Below, piece by piece: positions 9,632 through 20,619 of a DNA stretch of 64,000 bases; the first letter of the stretch is position 1; each line of letters opens with the position of its first letter. The DNA is taken from assembly GCF_003633685.1 (NCBI RefSeq), contig NZ_RBKT01000001.1:6324001-6388000 (forward strand), given 5' to 3'. This DNA is from Micromonospora pisi. GTDB lineage: Bacteria > Actinomycetota > Actinomycetes > Mycobacteriales > Micromonosporaceae. The notes under the pieces are model-generated. The model was not told the DNA's origin. It made no database searches and was given only the letters and a program-made list of their open reading frames with translations. The position numbers were made by a program, and so were the translations under genes.

Positions 9632-10701
9632 ACGCGACCCTGACCGTGGCCGACATCGACCACGAGTGGATCCGTCGGCGCCTCGGCTGGCCGCTCGGCG
9701 CCAGCGAGGCGATCACCGTTTGTGCTGTGTCGCAGTCGGGTGGCCTCATGGGCGGCGTGTACCGGGTGAGCTGCGCCGGCCGGTCCTTCGTCTTCAAGGA
9801 GCCACCGGACGGCGGCACCCAGTGGGGGAGGTTGGCGCTGGACACCGGCCTGGTCGCGCGGGAGGTGCAGCTCTATCGACTCCTACAGTCGCTACGACCG
9901 CCGGTACCCGGGATCACGCCCGCCTGTCACTGGTCGACGTTGAGTGCCGGCGGCCTGGGAGCCCTCGCGCTGGAGGATCTCGGCCCGTCAGCCCCGGTCG
10001 GTCCCGTGATGGCCGCTGGCCTGACCAGCCCCCAAGCCGATGCCGCCATGCGAAGCCTGGCCCGCGCCCACGCCATCCTCGCGGCACAGGGGGTGGACCG
10101 GCCCCCACCTCCGTACCGGTGGCTCTACGCTGCCTCATCGCCGGGGCTGATCGCGGCGGTCCGGATGGGCCTGGACGATCTGCCGCGGGTGGCGGCGGAG
10201 CGGTGGCCGGAGAACCCGATGCTGCGCCGCCTACGGCGGATCGTCGACATCGACGTCGAGTCGGTGCTCGCCGACGCCCATTCGGCGCACTGCCTGGCGC
10301 TGTGTCACGGCGACGCCTGGGCGGGCAACATCCTGTTCCGCCCTGGCGGGGGAGGCAGCCAGTCAGTCGAGGCGCTTCTGCTGGACTGGCAGTTCGCCAT
10401 GTGGGGCAACCCTCTCTCCGACGTCGCGCTGCTGCTCATGTCGTCCCTGACGCCGGCCGCCCGACAGGCCTCGGAGGATGAGCTGCTGCGCCGCTACCAC
10501 ACGGCCCTGACCACCTACTGGCCGGTCGACTACACCTTGGACGCCTGTCGGGACGACCTGCACCGGGCGGAGCCGGCCGCCGCGCTGGTGGCGCTGGCGT
10601 CGCTCGAGGCGTACACCAGCGGGATGGGGAACCAGGAGCTGCCCCGCCTGGCGGCCAGGGTCCAGACATGGCTGGACCGGGTGGCCTCCGACCGTCGCTG
10701 A
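9628..10701 (+). CDS. small-molecule kinase (aminoglycoside phosphotransferase / CHK-like fold)
   Basis: This 357-residue protein starts at the GTG that overlaps the TGA of the megasynthase (GTGA), so the two are translationally coupled. It shows the Brenner-type catalytic loop HGDAWAGN near residue 227 and the metal-binding LLDWQF near residue 250, the signature of the choline/aminoglycoside/ecdysteroid kinase superfamily. A glycine-containing stretch with an FVFKEPP lysine near residue 55 fits the ATP-binding lobe. Members phosphorylate hydroxyl groups of small molecules. Coupling to the last assembly-line gene suggests that the substrate is the pathway product, either as a biosynthetic step or as self-protection; the sequence cannot decide between these. 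It converges on the next gene with only 6 bp between the stop codons. Confidence 0.88.
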   Translation: MNATLTVADIDHEWIRRRLGWPLGASEAITVCAVSQSGGLMGGVYRVSCAGRSFVFKEPPDGGTQWGRLALDTGLVAREVQLYRLLQSLRPPVPGITPACHWSTLSAGGLGALALEDLGPSAPVGPVMAAGLTSPQADAAMRSLARAHAILAAQGVDRPPPPYRWLYAASSPGLIAAVRMGLDDLPRVAAERWPENPMLRRLRRIVDIDVESVLADAHSAHCLALCHGDAWAGNILFRPGGGGSQSVEALLLDWQFAMWGNPLSDVALLLMSSLTPAARQASEDELLRRYHTALTTYWPVDYTLDACRDDLHRAEPAAALVALASLEAYTSGMGNQELPRLAARVQTWLDRVASDRR

Positions 10702-10707
10702 GCCGGG

Positions 10708-11148
10708 TCAGCCGGTAGGGCGGGAGCGGGCCAGGGCCAGCGCACCGAGGACCATGGCGATCAGGCCCACCAGCAGGGCCACGTAGGCTCCGCCTCGCCC
10801 GTTGCCGGTGCCGATGCCGCTATCGGAGGTGGCCACAACCAGCCCGCCGAGGGCCATGCCGATCAGCCCTGCTGCCAGGGCCGCGTAGGCCCTGCCTCGC
10901 CCGTTGCCGGTGCCGACACGAGTGGTGGGGCGGGCCAGTGCCAGCCCTCCGATGATTACGCCGGTCAGCCCCAGCACGGCGGCCACGGTCGCCCCGAGTC
11001 GCCCGGCGCTCATGGTGTAAACACTGGCGGCAGCCGGTTGGGCCGAGACGTGCGCGGCCGCCGGTGCGGCGAGTCCGAGCCCCCCGAGGAGGGCGGGCGT
11101 GGCGGCAAGCACCAGTCGGAGTGACCTCAGGGTTGACGAAAGACTCAT
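10708..11148 (-). CDS. DUF6223-like membrane protein
   Basis: The 146-residue protein is chosen from the ATG behind a good ribosome site (AGGAGAG); a longer in-frame extension has no support. It has an N-terminal hydrophobic signal or TM segment ending near AAPAAAH, then three more TM segments separated by two near-identical Gly-rich loops (VGTGNGRGRAYAALAAG and IGTGNGRGGAYVALLVG), which suggests an internal duplication of a two-helix unit. This pattern matches the DUF6223 proteins of actinomycetes as I remember them; function is unknown. It is divergent from the two-component system that follows. Confidence 0.75.
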   Translation of the reverse strand: MSLSSTLRSLRLVLAATPALLGGLGLAAPAAAHVSAQPAAASVYTMSAGRLGATVAAVLGLTGVIIGGLALARPTTRVGTGNGRGRAYAALAAGLIGMALGGLVVATSDSGIGTGNGRGGAYVALLVGLIAMVLGALALARSRPTG

Positions 11149-11366
11149 GTCCCTCTCCTCTTTCGTGCATCTCGTTTCAGCGGCATGGATGTCGTCTGAT
11201 CGTGTCGCAGTGCGCGCCCCCGGTCGTCCAGCAGACGGAGGCAATTCGGGCTGCCGCCGACGGCGTCACCCGGCTGCTGTAGACGCCGCAGGCGCCGCGA
11301 AGGTACTGCGTTCGCGGTAGGCGGCCGCTCGTCCGCGAGCAGGATTCGCTCGCAGCAGCATCCGGC

Positions 11367-11372
11367 TAAGGT
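11367..11372 (+). promoter_or_regulatory. leaderless-type -10 element (TAAGGT) for the histidine kinase
   Basis: TAAGGT matches the actinobacterial TANNNT -10 and lies 6 nt before the ATG at 11379, the spacing that places the transcript start on the A of ATG. No Shine-Dalgarno is present. No clear -35 is seen. Confidence 0.5.
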
Positions 11373-11378
11373 GCGCGC

Positions 11379-12509
11379 ATGAGCACAGGGCGGTTCGGTG
11401 TTCGGGCCGGTGTCAGAGATTGGGCGATGGCCGTTTGCGTGGCGGCGGTGCTGTTGATCGCCGGGCTGTCCGAAAATCACTCCGCCACGGATATTGACCT
11501 ACTCGGCTACGCGCTGCTGCTGGCTGGCGGCCTGGCGCTGGCCGCGCGCCGCCGGGCTCCGGTTGCCGTCCTGGCCGTCACCGGGCTGTGCGCGGTGGGC
11601 TATCAGGCGGTCGGTTTCGACGTGCCCGCCGTCGCGTTCCTGTTCGCGGTGTACGCCGCCGTGCGGGCGGGCCACCGCGTCATCACCGTCGTGGCGGCTG
11701 TGATGATGCTGGCCGCTCTTCCGCTCGCGGCCCTCGCCCTGCCACAGGACATGTCCGTGGGCGAGGCGTTCGCCCGGGGCCGGGGCGCCCTCGAGTTGGC
11801 TTGGCTGGTCGCCGCCGGTGCCGCGGGTGAAGCGCTGCGGCAGGCCGAGCGGCGGGCGGACGAAGCCGAACGCACCCGGGAGGAGACCGCGCTGCGCCGC
11901 GCCGACGAGGAGCGGCTGCGCATCGCGCGGGAGCTGCACGATTCGCTCACACACCAGATCTCGATCATCAAGGTGCAGGCCGAAGTAGCCGTCCACCTGG
12001 CCCACAGGCGCGGTGAACAGGTGCCGGAGGCTCTGCTGGCGATCCGGGAGGCCGGTCGTGAGGCGACCCGGGAACTGCGAGCAACGCTGGAGACGCTGCG
12101 CGACGATGGCAGGACCCCGCCGCACGGGCTCGACCATCTCCCGGAACTGGTGGAACGGGCCCGTGCGACCGGCCTGGACGCGACGTTGACGATCGCGGGG
12201 CAACGACACGAGGTGCCGGCCGCGGTGGACCGGACCGCCTACCGGATCGTCCAGGAGTCCCTCACCAACATCGCCCGTCACGCCGCTGCCGCTACGGCAT
12301 CGGTCCGGATCGACTACCGTCCGGACGCCCTCGCGATCCAGGTCGACGACGATGGCAGGGCCACGCCGGACAGCGTCCCGGTGCCCGGTGTCGGGCTGAT
12401 CGGGATGCGCGAACGAGTCACCTCCCTCGGCGGTCACCTGCGTGCGGAACCGCGTGGCGAGGGTGGGTTCAGCGTCCACGCCGAACTTCCGGTGGGCCGA
12501 ACGTCATGA
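11379..12509 (+). CDS. NarL-type sensor histidine kinase
   Basis: The 376-residue protein has about five hydrophobic segments in residues 15-150, a short coiled coil (QAERRADEAERTREE), a HisKA_3 dimerisation segment with the phospho-acceptor His in RELHDSLTHQ, and a HATPase_c domain with N box ESLTNIARH and G boxes GVGLIGMRERV. It autophosphorylates and should pass the phosphate to the response regulator whose ATG overlaps its stop (ATGA). The membrane part has no extracellular loop of any size, so the signal is probably sensed in the membrane. The target genes are not evident; the divergent DUF6223 gene is a candidate. Confidence 0.93.
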   Translation: MSTGRFGVRAGVRDWAMAVCVAAVLLIAGLSENHSATDIDLLGYALLLAGGLALAARRRAPVAVLAVTGLCAVGYQAVGFDVPAVAFLFAVYAAVRAGHRVITVVAAVMMLAALPLAALALPQDMSVGEAFARGRGALELAWLVAAGAAGEALRQAERRADEAERTREETALRRADEERLRIARELHDSLTHQISIIKVQAEVAVHLAHRRGEQVPEALLAIREAGREATRELRATLETLRDDGRTPPHGLDHLPELVERARATGLDATLTIAGQRHEVPAAVDRTAYRIVQESLTNIARHAAAATASVRIDYRPDALAIQVDDDGRATPDSVPVPGVGLIGMRERVTSLGGHLRAEPRGEGGFSVHAELPVGRTS

Positions 12510-13168
12510 TCCGCGTCCTGCTGGTCGACGACCAGCCGCTCCTTCGCAGTGGCTTCCGCGCGCTCCTCGACGTCGAAGACGACATCGAGGTGGTAGCCGA
12601 AGCCGCCGACGGAGAGGACGGCCTGGCGCTCGCCAAGGAACACCTGCCGGACATCGTGCTCATCGACATCCAGATGCCGGTCATGGACGGCATCGAGGCG
12701 ACCCGGCGTATCGCCGCGGACCCGACCCTGTCCGAGGTGCACGTCGTCATCCTGACCAACTACGGACTCGACGAACACGTCTTCCACGCGCTGCGCGCCG
12801 GCGCCGCCGGGTTCCTGGTCAAGGACATTGTGCCAGAGGACCTTCTGCACGCCATCCGCGTCGCCGCGCGCGGCGACGCCCTGCTCGCACCCTCGATCAC
12901 CCGCAAGCTGATCAACCGGTACGTCACCGAGCCGCTCCACACAGCCGCCAACAGAAGGCTGCAAGGGCTCACGAACCGCGAACGCGAGACGGTTGCCCTC
13001 CTCGCGCGGGGCTTGTCCAACGACCAGATCGCCGAACGTATGGTGATCAGCCCGCTGACCGCCAAAACCCACATCAACCGGGCCATGGCCAAGCTGCACG
13101 CCCGTGACCGGGCTCAACTCGTGGTCCTCGCCTACGAGTCCGGCCTGGTGGCCCCACGCGACCGCTGA
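12506..13168 (+). CDS. NarL/LuxR-family response regulator
   Basis: The 220-residue protein begins in an ATGA overlap with the kinase gene. The receiver domain is complete: acidic pair VDDQ near residue 9, phospho-acceptor Asp in VLIDIQMPVMDG, the conserved Thr in VILTNYG and Lys in FLVKDIVPED. The C-terminal LuxR HTH contains LTNRERETVALLARG and the recognition segment NDQIAERMVISPLTAKTHINR. It is a DNA-binding transcription factor activated by the upstream kinase. It ends before a strong bidirectional hairpin. Confidence 0.95.
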   Translation: MIRVLLVDDQPLLRSGFRALLDVEDDIEVVAEAADGEDGLALAKEHLPDIVLIDIQMPVMDGIEATRRIAADPTLSEVHVVILTNYGLDEHVFHALRAGAAGFLVKDIVPEDLLHAIRVAARGDALLAPSITRKLINRYVTEPLHTAANRRLQGLTNRERETVALLARGLSNDQIAERMVISPLTAKTHINRAMAKLHARDRAQLVVLAYESGLVAPRDR

Positions 13169-13259
13169 CAGTGGCGGCCCGCACGGTTCACCCTCGCGGA
13201 GTGACCGACGCTCTGGCCACCGCGATCACCGCCGGCATGCGTGGCGACGCGCCCAATTG

Positions 13260-13306
13260 CCGACGAGCCCCGGTCAATCGCTGACGGATTGACCGGGGCT
13301 CGTCGG
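13260..13306. terminator. bidirectional hairpin between response regulator and katG
   Basis: A perfect 19-bp stem (left arm 13260-13278, CGACGAGCCCCGGTCAAT plus one base; right arm 13288-13306) encloses a 9-nt loop. There is no U tract, as is common for actinobacterial terminators. It serves two convergent genes. The ~90 bp before it carry no convincing gene. Confidence 0.85.
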
Positions 13307-13316
13307 TTGGCGACTG

Positions 13317-16368
<3,052 letters not shown>

Positions 16369-17526
16369 TCAGCGATGCCCACGGGCGTTGAGCCGAGCGG
16401 CCTGGCGTGTCAGGTGGTCGCGCTCGGCGAGGTTGGGTGCCCTCCGGGCCGCCTCGGCGTACAGCCGTGCCGCCGTCGTCAGGTCGCCGTCGCGCTCGTG
16501 GAGGTGCGCCGCGACCGCGGTGTGGCGGGGCAGTGAGTCGTCCAGCGCCACGAGTGCTGCCAGGCCGGCGCGCGGTCCGTCGGCCTCGCCGACGGCCACC
16601 GCGCGGTTGAGCCGTACGACGGGGTTGTCGGTCAGGCGCGCGAGCTCGTCGTACCACTCGACGACCTGTACCCAGTCAGTCTCCTCGGCGGTGGGCGCGT
16701 CGGCGTGGAGTGCGGCTATGGCGGCCTGGGCCTGGAACTCGCCCAGCCGGTCGCGGGCGAGGGCCGCCTGCAGGATCCCGACGCCCTCGGCGATCGACTC
16801 GGTGTCCCACCGACCGCGGTCCTGCTCGGCGAGCGGCACCAGGCTGCCGTCAGGCGCGGTCCGGGCGGCGCGCCGGGCGTGGTGGAGCAGCATGAGGGCG
16901 AGCAGTCCCGCCACCTCGGGGTGGTCGATCGCGGCCGCGAGCTGCCGGGTGAGCCGGATGGCCTCGGCGGCGAGGTCGACGTCGCCCGAGTAGCCCTCGT
17001 TGTAGACCAGGTAGAGGACGCGTAGCACGGTGGCGACGTCGCCGGGCTGGTTGAACCGCACACCGGAGACGGTGCGCTTGGCCCGGCTGATGCGCTGCGC
17101 CATGGTCGCCTCGGGCACCAGGTACGCCTGTGCGATCTGGCGGGTGGTCAGCCCACCGACAGCGCGCAGCGTGAGCGCGACCGCGGACGACGGCGTCAGC
17201 GACGGGTGGGCGCACAGGAAATAGAGCTGGAGCGTGTCGTCCACCATGGGCGCGGGCCCGGGCGTCGGCTCCTCGTCGAGGAGATCCTCACGCCGGCGGC
17301 GGGCGGCGTCCGCCCGGGTCGCGTCGAGGAACCGCCGCCAGGCCACGGTGACCAGCCAGCCCTTCGGGTCCCGAGGCGGGTCGGCCGGCCAGACGCGGAC
17401 CGCCTCGACCAGCGCGTCCTGCACGGCGTCCTCGGCCGCCGCGAAGTCGGCTCCGCGGCGGACGAGGATCCCGAGCACACCCGGCGTGAGGCTCCGTAGC
17501 AGAACCCCGTCCAAGTGAGAGGTCAT
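16369..17526 (-). CDS. ECF42-type RNA polymerase sigma factor with C-terminal TPR-like extension
   Basis: The 385-residue protein has sigma region 2 (AAAEDAVQDALVEAVRVWP, DPKGWLVTVAWRRFLD), region 4 (LTTRQIAQAYLVPEATMAQRISRAKR) and a long helical extension of about 200 residues (ALMLLHHARRAAR onward) made of TPR-like repeats (LNRAVAVGEADGPRAGLAAL, HAVAAHLHERDGD-like). This layout and the coupled DGPF/YCII gene define the ECF42 group. No anti-sigma factor is present; the extension is thought to control activity in this group. The ATG at 17526 overlaps the stop of the YCII gene (ATGA); another ATG 15 nt upstream is possible. Confidence 0.92.
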   Translation of the reverse strand: MTSHLDGVLLRSLTPGVLGILVRRGADFAAAEDAVQDALVEAVRVWPADPPRDPKGWLVTVAWRRFLDATRADAARRRREDLLDEEPTPGPAPMVDDTLQLYFLCAHPSLTPSSAVALTLRAVGGLTTRQIAQAYLVPEATMAQRISRAKRTVSGVRFNQPGDVATVLRVLYLVYNEGYSGDVDLAAEAIRLTRQLAAAIDHPEVAGLLALMLLHHARRAARTAPDGSLVPLAEQDRGRWDTESIAEGVGILQAALARDRLGEFQAQAAIAALHADAPTAEETDWVQVVEWYDELARLTDNPVVRLNRAVAVGEADGPRAGLAALVALDDSLPRHTAVAAHLHERDGDLTTAARLYAEAARRAPNLAERDHLTRQAARLNARGHR

Positions 17527-17930
17527 TCCGTGATTGTGCATGCCTCGCCCAGGAACGGGCGCAGCTCGAGCCACTCGTGGATCGGCTTCCCGCCCGCCCC
17601 GGGGGCGGCCGACAGCTCCCCGGCCAGCTCGATGGCGCGCTCGTAGCTGTCGACGTCGATCACCATCCAGCCGGCGATGAGGTCCTTGGTCTCCACGAAT
17701 GGGCCGTCGGTGGCCGGCGGGCGACCCTCGCCGTCGTACCGGACGAACATCCCCTCGGGGGCGAGCGCCTGATTGTCGACGAACTCGCCGGTCCCCTCGA
17801 GTCGGGCCGCGAAGTCGCGCATGTACTGCACGTGGGCCGAGATCTCCTCCGGCGTCCACTGCTCCATGGGTACGTCGTTGGCCGGAGCCGGGGCGCCGCG
17901 GTAGTGCTTGAGCAGCAAATACTTGGCCAT
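17523..17930 (-). CDS. YCII-related (DGPF) protein
   Basis: The 135-residue protein begins at an ATG behind GAGGAGAAA. It has the YCII fold: N-terminal MAKYLLLKHYRG strand, a central helix region and the diagnostic DGPFVETKDLIAGW motif followed by a strand-helix (YERAIELAGELSAAPG). The molecular function of these small soluble proteins is not established; they dimerise and have a conserved pocket. It is the first gene of a two-gene operon with the ECF42 sigma factor, and the conserved pairing suggests that it is both a target and a partner of that sigma factor. Confidence 0.92.
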   Translation of the reverse strand: MAKYLLLKHYRGAPAPANDVPMEQWTPEEISAHVQYMRDFAARLEGTGEFVDNQALAPEGMFVRYDGEGRPPATDGPFVETKDLIAGWMVIDVDSYERAIELAGELSAAPGAGGKPIHEWLELRPFLGEACTITE

Positions 17931-17982
17931 CGTGTTTCTCCTCGGCGCTGGTACGACCCATTCTGGTCGCGTTCGTTGCGGG

Positions 17983-18009
17983 GACGGAACCAGCCACGGG
18001 TTCTCGACA
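17983..18009 (-). promoter_or_regulatory. candidate ECF42-dependent promoter (TGTCGA-N17-CGTC)
   Basis: On the minus strand, TGTCGA (18009-18004) is followed after exactly 17 nt by CGTC (17986-17983), about 50 bp upstream of the YCII start. To my knowledge this matches the promoter motif reported for the ECF42 group (TGTCGA at -35, CGA/TC at -10), so the operon is probably driven by its own sigma factor. Confidence 0.6.
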
Positions 18010-18098
18010 TCGCTGCGCGAATCTTTCTGAGTTTCGTAGCTGAACCTCGGTGGGCCGGGTCGCGATTCGCGAGCAGCACCCGGATCGGGGTCATCGGG

Positions 18099-19457
18099 CT
18101 ACGCCCGCTCCAGGCGGTCCTTCGATACCAGCACGCCGTCGGCGAAGCAGAGCCGGTAGAGGTGGTCCACGTTTGTTACCAGACCGGTTCCGGCCTGGTA
18201 GTAGACGCAGCTCGCGCCGGTCGGCGGCTCGGCGATCACTCGCGGTGCCTCGCCGAACTCGCGCGGCGGCAGCAGCGGCTCGATCTCCGCCCGGGGGCGG
18301 CCGAGCCGCAGCTGGTCGTACTGATCGTCCGGAAGTCCGGTCCGCATCACGGTGAGCAGCTGTACGACGGCAAGCCCCGCGACCAGCGCGAGCCCGACGC
18401 CCAGCGGCAGCGCGGCGGTCTGCAGCTGCCGGCGCCGGGTCAGCCGGTTGCTGACTCGCAGTGCGAAGCCGGACTGGCCACCGTCGTCGGCCCGTGGCCC
18501 GGCGTCATCGGGTAGCACCGCGCTCACCGACCAGCCGCCGCCGGGTCGTGGGCCGGCGTCCAGTCGGCCACCGACCAGCCGGACCCGCTCGTCCAGCCCG
18601 ATCAGTCCCTGCCCGGTGCCGCTACCGCCGGCCGGCTGCGCCGGTGCCTCGTTCGCGACCTCGACGAGGGTGCCGGCGCCGTGCCGGGCGAGCGTGACGG
18701 TCACCGTGGCGTCGGGTGCGTACCGGGCCGCGTTGGTCAGCGACTCCTGGACCACCCGGTGGGCCGCGAGCCTGGTCATCGGCGACCACCCGGGGACCGG
18801 CTCGTCGTGCTGGAGCCGCACCCGCAGTCCGGCCCCGGCGGCCCGCCGGACCAGGTCGTCGATGCTCTCGTCCGCCGGCTGCAGGGCGGCGGCGTCCGTG
18901 CTACCGAGCACCTGGACGATGTCGTGCAGCCGGTCCGTCGCCCGGACCGCGCCGGCCCGCAGCTCGCCGGCGGCCCGGCGCTGCGCGTCGGTGAGGTCCG
19001 CCGCCAGCTCCAGCGCACCACCGTGCAGCGCGATCAGGGCCAGTTCATGCCCGAGCGAGTCGTGCATGTCCTGCGCGATCCGGGCCCGCTCGCGCAGCCG
19101 GGCCTGCTCGGCAACGATGCCGTGGTCCCGCTCGCGCTGCTCCGCGCGCAGTCGCCGGTACCGGCCGACCCACCAAGGCAGCACCGAGGTGACGAACGCG
19201 CCCATCACCAGCGTGAGCCAGGTCGAGCTGGGCTCGGGTGAGCGCCAGAACGCGAGCGCGAGGCCGATGAACGCCACAGCGGTGAACACCCACAGCGCGA
19301 GCGCGAGCGAGGCCATCCGCCGGCCGGCCGGGTAGGCCAGCATGATCATCACCAGCGGCAGCCAACCGCCGCCAGCGGCCAGCGCCTCCGACATGGACAG
19401 CCCGGCCGACGCCGCCAGCAGCGAGGCCCAGGCCAGGTCGGCTCGCCGGTATCGCAC
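18099..19457 (-). CDS. orphan sensor histidine kinase with C-terminal TM and BamE/BLIP-like domain
   Basis: The 452-residue protein is taken from a GTG at 19457 preceded by GGGTGGGCGGA. It has about four TM segments in residues 8-98, a coiled coil, the HisKA_3 phospho-acceptor in AQDMHDSLGHE (His132), an N box ESLTNAARY and the G box GQGLIGLDERV. After the ATPase domain, at about residue 318, it continues with a further TM helix (~348-371) and an 80-residue tail with YDQLRLGRPRAEIEPLLP and two cysteines (417, 437). The tail resembles the BamE/SmpA or beta-lactamase-inhibitor-like fold and should lie outside the cell. No response regulator gene adjoins it; it is divergent from an ABC exporter. 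Assignment of the tail is a fold guess from sequence pattern only. Confidence 0.85.
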   Translation of the reverse strand: MRYRRADLAWASLLAASAGLSMSEALAAGGGWLPLVMIMLAYPAGRRMASLALALWVFTAVAFIGLALAFWRSPEPSSTWLTLVMGAFVTSVLPWWVGRYRRLRAEQRERDHGIVAEQARLRERARIAQDMHDSLGHELALIALHGGALELAADLTDAQRRAAGELRAGAVRATDRLHDIVQVLGSTDAAALQPADESIDDLVRRAAGAGLRVRLQHDEPVPGWSPMTRLAAHRVVQESLTNAARYAPDATVTVTLARHGAGTLVEVANEAPAQPAGGSGTGQGLIGLDERVRLVGGRLDAGPRPGGGWSVSAVLPDDAGPRADDGGQSGFALRVSNRLTRRRQLQTAALPLGVGLALVAGLAVVQLLTVMRTGLPDDQYDQLRLGRPRAEIEPLLPPREFGEAPRVIAEPPTGASCVYYQAGTGLVTNVDHLYRLCFADGVLVSKDRLERA

Positions 19458-19601
19458 TCCGCCCACCCTACAAGTCACGGCTGGCCGGCACCCCTGACGA
19501 AGGTAAGGGGTGCCGGTCTGACGGAAGACCGATGTCCCCGGCGGGCCGGCCTCAATAGCCTCGACGAGCACCACCCACCGTCCGGTGCCGGACGAAACGA
19601 C

Positions 19602-19633
19602 CGAAACACCGAAACACCGAAACACCGAAACAC
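19602..19633. repeat. four perfect tandem copies of CGAAACAC
   Basis: The 8-bp unit is repeated four times without mismatch, plus a partial CGA, in the leader just upstream of the ABC ATPase ribosome site (AGGAGA, ~19639-19644). It is a simple-sequence repeat in an otherwise GC-rich region and could vary in copy number. Confidence 0.9.
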
Positions 19634-19647
19634 CGACCAGGAGACAC

Positions 19648-20619
19648 ATGATCACCGCTCGCGGCTTGAACAAGCGGTACGGCGAAAAGCTCGCCGTCGA
19701 CGACCTCTCCTTCGAGGTACGCCCAGGCACCGTCACCGGCTTCCTCGGTCCCAACGGGGCGGGCAAGTCCACCACCATGCGACTGATGCTGGGTCTGGAC
19801 CGTGGCTCCGGAGAGACGCTGTTCGACGGTCGCCGGTTCGGCACCATCAAGCATCCGATGCGCGAGATCGGCGCGGTACTCGAGGCGAAGGCATTCCACC
19901 CCACCCGCACCGCGCGCAACCACCTGCGCATGCTCGCGGCCGGCAGTGGCATCCCGGCCTCCCGAGCCGACGAGGTGCTCGAGTTCGTCGGCCTGTCCGA
20001 CGTGAAACGCAAGCAGCCCAAGGGCTTCTCGCTGGGCATGGCCCAGCGGCTCGGCCTCGCGCAGGCGCTGCTCGGCGACCCCGGCACGCTGATCCTCGAC
20101 GAGCCGGCCAACGGTCTGGACCCGCACGGCATCCACTGGCTGCGCGATGTGCTCAGGTCGTTGGCCGCCGAGGACCGCACCATCTTCGTCTCCAGCCATC
20201 TGCTGTCGGAGATGTCGCTGATGGCCGACCAGTTGGTGGTCATCGGGCGCGGCAAAATGATCTACAACGGTGACGTTGACGGTTTTGTCAGGAAGTTCAC
20301 CCAGACGAGCGTCCTGGTCCGGACGCCGCAGGCCGAGCAACTCGCGGACGCGCTGCGTGGGGTCGACCGCGTCACCGTCGACGCTCTCGGCGACGGAGCG
20401 CTGCGGGTCGGCGGTGCCGACCCGGCCGCCATCGGCGAGGTGGCCTACCACGCTGGCGTCATGCTGCACGAGCTGACTCCCCAGACGGCGTCGCTGGAAG
20501 CGGCCTTCATCACCGCGACCGGCGCGTCCGAGGAGTACGTGGCGCACGAGCCCACCGGCGCGTCGCCGCCATCCGGGCCGCCCGCGGCCGGCCACGGCAC
20601 GTACGGGGGTGTCGCATGA
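19648..20619 (+). CDS. ABC transporter ATP-binding protein
   Basis: The 323-residue protein starts at the ATG behind CAGGAGACAC. It shows Walker A GPNGAGKST, signature FSLGMAQRL (a common variant of LSGGQ in this subfamily), Walker B LILDEPANGLD and the switch His in FVSSHLLSEM. The C-terminal 100 residues form the accessory domain typical of DrrA/CcmA-like export ATPases. It hydrolyses ATP to drive the permease encoded next, which begins inside its stop codon (ATGA). The family includes antibiotic and lipid exporters; the substrate is unknown. The divergent orphan histidine kinase makes cell-envelope stress response a reasonable guess. Confidence 0.94.
   Translation: MITARGLNKRYGEKLAVDDLSFEVRPGTVTGFLGPNGAGKSTTMRLMLGLDRGSGETLFDGRRFGTIKHPMREIGAVLEAKAFHPTRTARNHLRMLAAGSGIPASRADEVLEFVGLSDVKRKQPKGFSLGMAQRLGLAQALLGDPGTLILDEPANGLDPHGIHWLRDVLRSLAAEDRTIFVSSHLLSEMSLMADQLVVIGRGKMIYNGDVDGFVRKFTQTSVLVRTPQAEQLADALRGVDRVTVDALGDGALRVGGADPAAIGEVAYHAGVMLHELTPQTASLEAAFITATGASEEYVAHEPTGASPPSGPPAAGHGTYGGVA

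Noticed and set aside
13169-13260. Possible short gene after the response regulator (reads VAARTVHPRGVTDALATAIT...)
   Set aside because: Too short, no start with ribosome site, and it runs into the terminator hairpin; at most a remnant.
19602-19633. CRISPR-like repeats
   Set aside because: The unit is only 8 bp and contiguous, without spacers, and no cas gene is present.
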